A DNA stretch of 64,000 bases from Vitellaria paradoxa (lineage: Eukaryota; Streptophyta; Magnoliopsida; Ericales; Sapotaceae): the NCBI GenBank assembly GCA_019916065.1, contig CM034243.1, positions 372,001 through 436,000 on the forward strand, written 5' to 3'. A model generated the notes under the pieces. It made no database searches. It was not told the DNA's origin and was given only the letters and a program-made list of their open reading frames with translations. How positions within the stretch are numbered: the first letter of the stretch is position 1; every line of letters starts with the position of its first letter. Positions 22,901-31,520 of this stretch are shown here, in pieces. A program made the position numbers and the translations under genes.

Positions 22901-23709
22901 CCAGCTACTAATTTTTTAACTTTTTATAAAATGATTAAATTTACCTTCTTACATTTTAATATTTTTTTAAACTTTTAAAAAAACTTGTTTTTTAAAAATT
23001 AACTACTATCTAACTACCAAAAAAATAAAATAAAATAACTTTTTTAATTTCCCAAATCAAGCTTAAAAATCTTACTCGCTAGCACCCTAAAACTGCTCGG
23101 GAATCTCTAAATTTAAACCTATACATAAAATAAAAACTTTGACAACATTAAAGTCTCTTAAAAATATCTCCAAAATATAAACTCATTAATTAAGAATAAT
23201 CTCTAAATGTAGATTCATAAAATAATTCATTATTTTTTTCAACTGAATCTTTACTTTTAAATATTAATTTATTATTAATTAAAGTTTAAAAGAAAGAAAT
23301 AAAATTAAAAAGATTCTGAATTATTTAGGTCTTGATAGTGCTAACTAAGAAGAGGAGAGACTTAATTTTCAGTGCGAATTTCTTATTAAACTCTCCGAAA
23401 ATTTAATTACTTTTAGGTTGACCCTTCAAAGGCTTAACAAAATTTCTGAGTATGCCATTGATTTGTAAGCTCTAAAATGGTATTAATTACAGGAAAAAAA
23501 AAATCAAATATATGTGGACAAAACACACACATATATATAAAGAACATTGAACCTCACCGGAAAATATCCCAGCAACTCTCAATCCCAGCAGGCGGTGGCC
23601 GGAATCCGTCTTTAGCTAGCATATTCCGGTAAACTGGTCCAATGGATGGCAACCCACCAGCTGCCTCCTTCGCCTTCTCAATCTCAACGACAAACTTCTT
23701 CTGTGCCAT
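9085..23709 (-). CDS. LACS4: Long-chain acyl-CoA synthetase, LACS4 type, 19 exons
   Basis: Activates long-chain fatty acids to acyl-CoA with ATP; relatives act at the ER in lipid and wax supply. Exons in transcript order: 23709-23558, 21560-21497, 21397-21308, 18755-18699, 18339-18291, 17732-17656, 17420-17381, 17226-17132, 16460-16293, 16159-16049, 15971-15884, 15439-15373, 14520-14445, 14339-14222, 13470-13225, 13128-12989, 11121-10939, 10788-10669, 9129-9085. The sum is 1986 nt, 661 aa plus TGA, the family's normal length and exon count. Motifs: AMP-binding P-loop YTSGTTGDPKG (about 229-239), GYGLTETCAG across exons 14-15, DGWFHTGDIGEW, and the LACS signature IDRKKNIFKLSQGEY. The C-terminal exon codes only NIIDSMYKSTKEAI. 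Start chosen at MAQKKF, which aligns with relatives. LACS4 is my closest match; LACS3 or LACS5 identity cannot be excluded. Confidence 0.95.
9130..10668. other. Last intron of the LACS gene (1.54 kb)
   Basis: Contains (GA)n at 9181-9209, (TA)n at 9757-9780 and the MITE-like element at 10149-10455. A diverged direct copy of part of that element lies at about 9960-10045 (shared core AAATTGAACCAATC). The open frames here have no recognisable protein. Confidence 0.6.
10149..10455. mobile_element. MITE-like element in LACS intron 18
   Basis: The ends are roughly inverted: GGGGTGCACA on the left against GTGCACACCCC on the right (10441-10451). The inside is AT-rich and rich in CGGTTYGG-type motifs seen in hAT-type plant MITEs. 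About 300 bp; no convincing target duplication was read. Confidence 0.45.
10900..10931. repeat. (GA)n microsatellite at a LACS splice donor
   Basis: About 16 GA units. On the gene strand this is (CT)n beginning eight bases inside intron 17, right after the donor AAG|GTTTTG at 10939/10938. Confidence 0.9.
11237..11587. mobile_element. MITE with imperfect terminal inverted repeats in LACS intron 16
   Basis: The left end GGGTGCGTTTGGTGTGGGGT pairs with the right end, whose reverse complement reads GAGTGCCTCTGGTATGGGT. About 350 bp, no coding capacity. The GTGCGTTTGG start is typical of short plant DNA-transposon derivatives. The rest of this 1.87-kb intron (11122-12988) shows nothing recognisable. 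Confidence 0.6.
18858..19281 (+). mobile_element. Short Helitron-like element H1 in LACS intron 3
   Basis: Starts A^TCTATTCTATTATAGAG and ends with a hairpin (CACAC-ACATA-GTGTG) followed by seven to eight bases and CTAA^T. This is the Helitron insertion signature (A/T target, TC start, CTRR end, no target duplication, 3' hairpin). It has no coding capacity. Relatives lie at 20105-21073, 44243-44517 and 49209-49521. Confidence 0.6.
18915..20230. repeat. 486-bp tandem duplication in LACS intron 3
   Basis: Unit 1 is 18915-19400. Unit 2 is 19401-20230, longer only because of a 343-bp SINE insertion plus target duplication. Both start GTGAATCCATAAAATTC and end TTTTTAGTG, so the junction shows GTG microhomology. 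The copies differ at only a handful of positions (for example AAGGACC/AAAGACC, CCATTGC/CCACTGC), so the duplication is recent. It covers most of H1 and the start of a second Helitron-like copy. Confidence 0.9.
19623..19947 (+). mobile_element. tRNA-type SINE with 18-bp target duplication
   Basis: Flanked by exact direct repeats TTCTTTTGTTTTATTTAA (19605-19622 and 19948-19965) and ending in a T-rich tail. The body is about 325 bp and GC-richer than its surroundings. A pol III B-box-like AGTTCAAGTCT lies at 19687-19697. A perfect 12-bp inverted repeat (19885-19896 with 19916-19927) forms a hairpin near the 3' end. It is absent from the other copy of the tandem duplication, which shows the empty site directly. 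A 90-codon frame inside it is incidental. Confidence 0.85.
20245..20807. mobile_element. Non-autonomous hAT-type element, 8-bp target duplication
   Basis: Direct repeats ACTTAATA flank it (20237-20244 and 20808-20815). The ends are TAAGGAAGTCAA and, inverted, TAGGGATGTCAA (10 of 12 match). Inside are GC-rich stretches of repeated ACCCGTACCC / GGGGACGGG around an AT-rich core. There is no transposase frame. The 8-bp duplication is the hAT hallmark. Confidence 0.75.
20473..20524 (+). promoter_or_regulatory. snRNA-promoter-like USE and TATA pair inside the hAT-type element
   Basis: GTCTCACATCG (20473-20483) is one base off the plant upstream sequence element RTCCCACATCG. A TATA-like TTATAAATA (20516-20524) starts 32 bases later, close to pol II snRNA promoter spacing. 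No snRNA follows. The motif also occurs in some TRIM-type LTRs, which is the likelier source. Confidence 0.35.
22240..22815 (-). mobile_element. MITE relative of the element at 56935, in LACS intron 1
   Basis: Its reverse complement shares blocks with 56935-57293: an end of type GTTTGGAGTRMTA, a TTTCGCTAAAAAAAAAA run and a CTTCAYGTYRAAARYTTTCAAAYGAGTACYATTG-like stretch (given in ambiguity code, by eye). It is longer because of internal repeats of the type CGTTARAACRG. The right end reads CCAAACGGTGCC. It lies in the 2-kb first intron of LACS, which is otherwise AT-rich sequence. Confidence 0.55.
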
Positions 23710-23887
23710 ATTTGTTTATCTTTCTCAGCAACAAAACAGCTATGGAGCTCGACGTAATTTGAATATATATATATATATATGTATGTATAGAAAAGCTGAC
23801 AGGGAAGTCAGTTACTTTTATAGTTTGGTTTTCCAAATGTTAGAGGCTTTTTGGTGGCCAAATTGGTTGGGTTGGTGGCAAACGAGC

Positions 23888-23891
<4 letters not shown>

Positions 23892-23941
<50 letters not shown>
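23892..23941. repeat. (GA)24 microsatellite upstream of the LACS start
   Basis: An uninterrupted run of about 50 bp, 183 bp before the ATG. On the gene strand it reads (CT)n, so it may act as a pyrimidine-patch/GAGA promoter or 5' leader element. A (TA)n tract (23765-23780) lies nearer the start. Confidence 0.85.
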
Positions 23942-23944
<3 letters not shown>

Positions 23945-24766
23945 TCATGGTTTTGTTTGCCGCGTGCGTGGAAAATGGAAGTTTACGTGGAGGATATATA
24001 CATATATACATTTTTCTTTTCGTGGCCTGGTTTTAATGGAAAAATTTTATATTCTGGAAATAGATGATGTTTTGTAATATTTGTTAGGAAAGGAGATTAG
24101 GTCAAGTTGTTGAGGTTAGTCAATACAAGCGTGTGAAATTAGGTTGTGATGACATGCAACCGCACTTGAGAAACATTCTCACCAACCATGTGTAATCTAA
24201 GACCATTAATTAATTAATACAAGGCAATGACAAAAATGCTTAGAAAAAAAAGGAATGGAATTAAATGTTCTAATATTGAAAGGAAAATTCAAAAAATGAA
24301 GAGCGGCAGAAATAGAAATTACAGTATGTGGAAGCAAAATAATAACTCATATGTATATATATATATATATATATACCTGTTTTGCAGTAATGTAACTCAG
24401 AAAAATTAATGGTGTTTACTGACAAGAAAAAGAGAGATGAGGGAGAGTTTGAGAGTTTTGTTAAAAAAAATGATAATTAATCTCTGAAGAGAAGGTGGAG
24501 ATAGTAAAGTCAAAAAAAAAATTAGTAGAGATAATAATAAGAAATATATATAAATAATTAGTTGCAATTTTCTTTTTTAATGATCATTTTTTTTGAAAAG
24601 TAGACAATTAATAGTTAAAGTGTCGAAAAAAAGTAGTCACTAAAGGGAAATATTATAGCTAATTAAATGTTTAGATCTTTAATTATTTAAAAACAATAAG
24701 TATTAAAACAAAATGTTAAGTGAGAAAGTGAAATACATCCTAGAATTTTCCTTCTTTCATGACAAT

Positions 24767-25036
24767 GGGTGCGTTTGAATCAATGAATTAGCAAGGAAAT
24801 TAAAGAAAATATAAGGGAAAAGTGGGGAAAAAAATTAAATCCCAAATATATGTTTTATTGATTATTGGAAAATATAAAATGAAAGGTATCTCCTCAATAA
24901 ACTAATTTCCTATTTTAGTTTTTTCTTTTTAGCTCCTCAGCTTTTTCACTCTAATTTTCCTTCCCAACAAAATAAAAAAAATAATTTTAAATTCTCGTCT
25001 CTTAATTCATTTTTTTTTAACGCACAATCCAAACAG
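24767..25036. mobile_element. MITE candidate
   Basis: The left end GGGTGCGTTTGAATCAATGA and the right end, read inverted as CTGTTTGGATTGTGCGTT, resemble the imperfect ends of short plant DNA elements. AT-rich, about 270 bp, no coding. Ends were judged by eye only. Confidence 0.35.
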
Positions 25037-25429
25037 AAATTAATAAGAGGCTGTGGATGGCTGAACCAGTTTAGGCCTTTTTCTGAGATTGACACTTTAT
25101 TTATTTATTTTTTTCCTTCCTAAGAAATTTCATTGGTGATTTTTAATCCCAGAAAAAGTTAAATCTTTAATCCCAGAAAATATTTAAAATGATCTGCAGC
25201 AACAAATTAATTATAAATATTTTTTATTCTTCTTCTATACATCTCAGTACTTGACATTAGCCAACATATATATCATCAATTGTTTTAGCTGAAAGGTAAT
25301 CTGGTGACGATTTGCAAAATGTACAACAAATAATTGCGTCAATATATATATATAATAGTCCCTGTTGTATTAGAGCCTGAATCATGTCAAGGTCTCATAA
25401 TATATATATATATATATATATATCAATTA

Positions 25430-25575
25430 CATTAAAGAATACGAAGTCCTGGAATTTCTTTGATTAATTCCCTCTTGGGTATATATATGAATCTCAACTA
25501 TATATACATTAAAGAATCCGAAGTCCTGGAATTTCTTTGATTAATTCCCTCTTGGGTATATATATGAATCTCAAC
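25430..25575. repeat. 77-bp tandem direct repeat
   Basis: Two copies, starting at 25430 and 25507, run from CATTAAAGAATMCGAAGTCC to TATGAATCTCAAC with one internal difference. They lie between TA-dinucleotide tracts, which suggests slippage or unequal exchange. Confidence 0.9.
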
Positions 25576-26328
25576 AATATATATATATATATATTGCAAG
25601 CAAAATTAGCCATTGAAATTGTTCATGGAGATCAGTAGTCTGATATTGGTCCTGATCAGTGTCTTCCATTTGATTTATTTGGAACAATACATTTACAAAT
25701 AAGCAAACACTTGTAATAATCGCACAAACATAAAGAGGTAACCTTTAGATTTAATTTATAATATATGCTGATTAATTTTTTATTTTATTCAAAGTATAAT
25801 GTTATTTAATTTCCTTGGTAGCAAACTTCCGCATTACTAATGTGGTGCTTCTACCCATTGCACGGCTAGCAGCTCAGCAGAGGATTATACCTACGTGATC
25901 AAGAAGATAAAATTAGCGCCTGTTACATATGCAGTGTGTGCATATATAATATCAAAAATTCTTATATATAAACATTTATTAGAATGATATTGCAACGTAT
26001 CCATCATTTTTTTATTTAAAAGAAAATTCATCAAATCATCGTTTTGGGTGCGTTTGGAGTAAAAAAAATTAAGATAAAATGAGATAAATTATAAAATTTG
26101 TAATTTGTACTGTGAGATAAAAAATGAAAAATTTTTAAAATTTTTAGTATTTTTTACTATTTTTTAAAATTTCTTGTCACCTCACACAGAACCTTTATCA
26201 TATAAATACAATTGTCACTACCACGTCATTTTAGTTCAAAATTTTGTATTAAAATTTTAGAATAAAATATGTTCTTATATATATATTCAAATTATAATAT
26301 TTTTAGTTAAAAAGGAAAGACAAGCAAA

Positions 26329-26330
<2 letters not shown>

Positions 26331-26360
<30 letters not shown>
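26331..26360. repeat. (AG)15 microsatellite at the lipid-transfer gene's splice donor
   Basis: On the gene strand this is (CT)n starting two or three bases after the predicted intron donor CAA|GTAT (26365/26364). Confidence 0.85.
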
Positions 26361-26363
<3 letters not shown>

Positions 26364-26364
26364 C

Positions 26365-26714
26365 TTGTTGCAGTGAGTGTGCTTGCCAATGGGGGGCAAC
26401 TTGGTGCACATGCCACATTTTTTGGGAAGAAGAGAGACGCGCTCGGGATCAATGTGTCCCTTGGATTTACGCAGTGCTCCTTTTATGCATCGACAGAGAA
26501 ACTTTCTTCTACCCTTTTTTTGATCTTTCGATTCGCTAATTGCACGCTTCAGTCCTCGACAGCACTCCTCGGATACGTGATCCCCACCTTGGACACCGTG
26601 GAGGAATTTAATGCAAGGTACAATCGCCTTTGAGCACTTATTATGACTTGCATCAGCAACACTTGATGAAACCAGCAACAAAAGTACAACACAATAAAGC
26701 ACGAGGCGACCCAT
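26365..26714 (-). CDS. Divergent non-specific lipid-transfer-type secreted protein (last exon not found)
   Basis: A small secreted cysteine-rich protein. Residues 1-22 form a clear signal peptide (VLYCVVLLLLVSSSVADA). The mature part has the eight-cysteine order C-C-CC-CxC-C-C of plant nsLTPs, which bind lipids in the apoplast. Spacing is unusual: only six residues between Cys1 and Cys2 (type 1 has nine), and there is an extra Cys in CGMC. It is strongly basic. Type-1 genes have an intron two or three residues after the last Cys; here TGCAACAA|GTATCT fits that site exactly, so the frame running on into CT repeats (to 26307) is taken as intron. The tiny last exon was not recognised. A TATA box lies 44 bp upstream. 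It could also be a related antimicrobial-type family. Confidence 0.7.
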
Positions 26715-26757
26715 GGTGGTTAATTGACTGCTTTGCTTCGGAATTAGAGCACAAACT

Positions 26758-26765
26758 TATTTATA
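26758..26765 (-). promoter_or_regulatory. TATA box of the lipid-transfer-type gene
   Basis: TATAAATA on the minus strand, 44 bases upstream of the ATG at 26714. This gives a leader of about 15-20 nt if transcription starts some 30 bases downstream. Confidence 0.6.
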
Positions 26766-26775
26766 AGGCCCCGCG

Positions 26776-29407
26776 GTGCATGTGTTTCGTCGAGTCAGTC
26801 TGATTTCCAATTGTTAGCACGCAAGTATCGTGAGTCTTGCTCATAAAATGCACTTTTGTGCTTATCTAGTCGTGTTGGCTTTGTATATTGTTTATAAAAT
26901 ATTTTGGAAAGAAAGAAAAAAACTCTTTTTTCAAACAACTAAAAAAATGATAGGGCTCTAGCTTATCATATATATATATATTTTTTTATCAAACCAAGGA
27001 TCTATTTGGATTCCTAATTTTTTTCCCAAAAAAGTTTCAAAAATTTTTAAATTTTATCACGTGTCATTTTTACATCACATCAACACTAATTTTTAGTTTT
27101 TTTGATTCTTCAAATGTCCCCAAAAGTATATTCGAACTAGTGATCAGTTGTGTAAAAAGTAAACCTGTCAACTAATATGTTAGAATCACGAGGACAAAAT
27201 ATACATATATTCTATTATAAAGTTCTATTACAAAAATACTATCTTAGTCAAGGGTGAATGCACCTTTGAGTTGCTCTGAACTCTTGACTTGAATTTTGTT
27301 TTTTTAAATTAAGCTCACTCTAAATTTTTGTAATTCAACCTATTTTGCTTTTGAATCATTTGTTCAGCTTAAATTTTTGTAATCAATTCACTTTATTTTT
27401 AAATTTTTTGTTAAGTTTAGACGAATCTCAAATCTTAAACCTACTCTTAATTTTAGTGACAATTTTCATTTAAACTTTTGTGGCCGGCCCCAGTTAAATC
27501 ACCGGTTAACTAATAGAATTTTACCGGAAAATATTATTAGAAGAATGGGTAAAGTGTTAGAAACAAACTTCCAATTGAACTGTAATTTTCATTTTTTTTA
27601 TCGAACTGATAAACCCACCATGGTTGTCTTTGTCACTTCGGCAATCCTCATTGCCACAGAATATATTTTCCTATTTATTATAACATTAACCATTCAAAAA
27701 TTATGCAATTAATCTTTCTGAAAAGATGAAAAGATGGGACTCTTCTAATCACCACTTATTAGTGTAAGAAAAACTCAATCATTCATTGTGTGTGATTGCT
27801 GAGAAGAGACCCCTACCTATAGGGATGTGCATTTATTTTGGTTGAGGAGCAATTAATCTCCCCCAAGGCATGGCCAGTTCATATCGATCCAATCCATTTT
27901 TAGAAGCCAAGACGGAGCCAATACTTCAAAATTTATGATAAGATCGTGTAATTAAATTAATAATTATAATCAGACACTAGGAAGAAAGGAGAGACAGACA
28001 GACCAATCGTTGTAATAAGAGGAGTCGTTACGAACTTGTCGGTGTAAGAAGCCATATGCAGAAGATGAAGAGGTGGTGGCAACAGTTCTGGCAGAACTAT
28101 CTCGGAATGTTCAGGTCAACCGGCGAGGTCTGACTCTTATCCGCCATAGCATTGCTGTTCTTCATTAACTTCTTTCGATTTCTGATGACAGTTTGATAGT
28201 TCGGCACGTGTAGAGGGAGTGAGAGAGGGGTTGACGATTTTGCATCAGAGAAAATCTAATGAATTGAGTGATGAGTTTCAAGAGAAAGGATGGGTAACAA
28301 TGACGGTCAATCGGATTTTTCTTGTTACCTGACTCAGATAATGCTCGGATTTTCAAGATGATGACAACTTAAATTTTAGTATTTGTAAATTGTAATTCAT
28401 TTCCCACTTCTCGGTTTTAAATAAAAAATAAGGTAACCAACAATGAAGTATACTAGTTTCCTTGCTAAAGATAAAGAATTGAGTGTTTCATTTGATTGGG
28501 AAAAAAAATAGGTAATTTATTGATACGATTGAACTAACGTCACATAAAAGGTAAAATTATTATATTAAGTTAAAATTTTGGATGATGTCATTATAATTTT
28601 TTTTAAATATCAACGGAAAAATATTAAAGTTAACAAAATTTCAAAATAAATATATATGTCAAGGGAACTTAAGTATAATTATTTAAATATCGAAAAAAAT
28701 AAAAGTGGACCACTTATTTAAGAAAATGAAATAGAGCATCGTTTGAAGAAATAATATTGTTTAATGTATAAAAATATTTATTTATTTATTTTATATAAAT
28801 AAAAAGATTTAAATTTTTATGTCTTTTATTAAAAGATAAATTACAACTAGATTCTCTAAACATTTAAGTAATTGTACATAGCTCCCTCAACGGTTAAAAT
28901 TTCCAATCTTGATTGGAAAACCCTAACAAAGATGTGGCCAGAATTCCAGAAACACATTGGCCTTCTTTCCTGAAACCAACAAAATTCCCAAACCACAAGT
29001 GATCACAATCCCAAAAAGCCTAATTTTTTTCTCCGTCTTTCTCCTCCACCCATCAAAACCTCCCCACTGAAACCCTTTCAAAACCCAGGTCCCCCTCCAT
29101 TTCCACCTCCTAATTCCATAATAGCCAATGCCAATGGCTCAGGTAATTTGGTGGGATTTTTTTGCCACGAAATAGACCGCTTCGAGTACGAATTTTCTTG
29201 ATCTTTGAGAACCAATTCGCCTTTTGCTGTTTCTTGCACAAACAATTGAATTTTGGGTCTTGGTTTGCCTTGAAAACGAGGGTGAAAGCCAGGAACCTTT
29301 GTTAAAAGGTTTGTTTGTTCCAAACAAAGTTTACTTTTGTTTTATATGATTTTTTATTTTATATATAGATATATTATATATACAGTTACATGTATATTCA
29401 TATGTGC

Positions 29408-29439
<32 letters not shown>

Positions 29440-31520
29440 GTTTTCTTTTTTTTTTTTAACCAATTAAGGGTGAAAGAAGAAAATTATTTAAAGATTATTT
29501 TAGTTCATTCACGTATACTAAGGGTAAACTTGATATATTAGAAAAATTTTTTAATTAACATAATTATTTTAATTGAACGCTAACATAATACCAATGAAGT
29601 AAGGGCGGACGTTAACAATATTTTAAAATAAGTAAAGTATTTATAAATTTATGTGTAATTACTTAAATACTTAGAAAATCTATGTGTAATTTTTACCAAC
29701 AAATTTATCAAAATATTGCGATTTGAATTATGGCATGAATAGTTAATTTAATAGCTATACATAGGCCTGCATTACGTGTGCAATTTTATTAAGTTTTTTA
29801 ATTATAAAAAAATTAACAGAAGTGACTTAGATCGTAAATAATAAAGCCTTTGTTTGGATTAAAGATATATATATAAATAGTTAGGAGTAGTTAAAGCGTC
29901 ACAATTACTATTACTATTAGTACTAGTGCTTACTTTGTATAATAATATGGATTTGGTGAAATACTTCGTACCTGGTTTAGAACGGTGGAATGGTGTATTG
30001 ATATGATTAGATTTCATCTTGAGAATTGTTAATGTTTGGAAGCAAAACAACATTTTATTAGTTAGGTTTCTTTTGATTTTATACATTTTAAAATTTTTAT
30101 TCTATTTAAAATTTAACCAAAACTAATAAAATTTAATGAGTTCATTCTTTTGTTAAGTTATATAATTAAGTGAACAAATTTATTATTATATATTATATTT
30201 ATCATATTTTCTTCTTTCAATGGATAAAATTAAATTTGGTATTTTTTTAGATCAATTCAATTCAATTTTAAAATTTAAATATGTATTTTAAATATAGAAT
30301 TTTATTTATCAAATCAAATTAAATTAATTTTTAATTTAAAAATCAAATTAATTGTGGGAGAAGAATATTTATAAACAGTGTTAATGCTTTATTTTTTAAT
30401 ATAATTATGGGCTATTAATGACTTGAATCAAATTTAAAATTTTTCAAAAAATTTTGAAAGTTTTAATTTTTTCAAACTCTAAAAAATTCTAACGTTTTTA
30501 AAATATTTATTAAAATCCATTGGAGCAAACCATTTAACAGATTTTTAAAAAAGTTAGATTGATATTTGTATCAAAAATATTCACAAAACTCTCAAAGTTT
30601 TCAAGGTTTTCTACTAAAATTTTGTTACGTGTCACTTTATATAATTGTTAATAACTTTATATAAATATTCAACTATCATTTCAAAATAATTTTTTACAGG
30701 CTAAATTTCAAAAAATTTTACTTTTGTAAAGTTTTGATTTTTTTAATACTCTAAACGGCCTTTTAGTCAAATGTTGATAATAAATAAGGTAATATTAGCT
30801 TCATTTGGAGTTTTAAAACTTATTGAAAAATACTGAAAATCTCTAAAAATTACTTACTTTTTATTCCATTACACGAATTCTGAACTTATAACTTTTATCA
30901 AAATTTGGGTGTATTTGGAGTTGTATAAAATTGTATAATATAGTATAAAATTATCAAAGTAAATATCTCGTAATTCGTGTAATGAGTGAAAATTTTAAAT
31001 TTTATTATCTCGTAATTCGTGTTTGTATAGGTTTTTAGGATTTTATTTTATTCTGGAGAGCTCCAAATGGAGCCATTTATATCTTTGGAGTTCCATTTAG
31101 AGTGATAAAAAATTTTAAAAAATATAAAAAAATACTAAAAAGTTTTAAAAATTATTTATTTTTTATTTTATTATATGAATAATAAATTTACAATTTATCT
31201 CATTTTATCTTATTTTTTACCACTCCAAACGCAACCCGACCACTAAAACGGCCCCATTGACATTTGATTAAAAAAAATTAACTAAGCAGCGAAAGCATTA
31301 AAAAAAATACAATTTATTATTTACCCCACTTCCGCACCGGTTGGGACTGGAATTCCAAATCCGAGTCAAAGTACTCACGCGTCCGGCGCAAGTTTCATAC
31401 TAGGGCTCATAAAGCCAGACGAAGGGCACACAAAGCTTCCTCTTTTCAGTTTCCTCCTCTCTTTCGGTCGGAGAAAGAATATATATATTCAGATACGTAG
31501 AGAGAGAACTTCAATCGATC
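26776..31520. other. Large AT-rich intergenic region
   Basis: No gene model is supported over 4.7 kb. Two patches look more gene-like in base composition: 27990-28360 and 28900-29330 (the latter resembles a 5' leader, then ATGCCAATGGCTCAG|GTAATT as a possible first exon and donor). Neither could be extended. A TA tract lies at 29406-29428 and a MITE cluster at about 30785-31245. The last 100 bp, with CT-rich leader sequence, serve the SDE2 gene. Confidence 0.5.
30785..31245. mobile_element. Cluster of short GTTTGGAGT-type MITEs upstream of the SDE2 gene
   Basis: At least two units are readable. About 30907-31074: left GGTGTATTTGGAGTTGTATAA, right CTCCAAATGGAGCC. About 31087-31242: left TTCCATTTAGAGTGATAAAA, right inverted TTGCGTTTGGAGTGGTAAAA. 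Another end (CATTTGGAGTTTTAAAA) lies at 30802. All are AT-rich and non-coding. Confidence 0.5.

Larger units (their letters stand above)
23942..26306. other. Intergenic AT-rich region with MITE, TA tracts and a tandem repeat
   Basis: No supported gene. It holds the LACS upstream flank, TA tracts at about 24352-24376 and 25398-25423, a MITE candidate at 24767-25036, a 77-bp tandem repeat at 25430-25575, and a MITE-type end at 26045 (GGGTGCGTTTGGAGT). Confidence 0.6.

Noticed and set aside
29078..29323. 81-codon minus-strand frame
   Set aside because: No recognisable motif. The same stretch reads more naturally as leader and intron on the plus strand.
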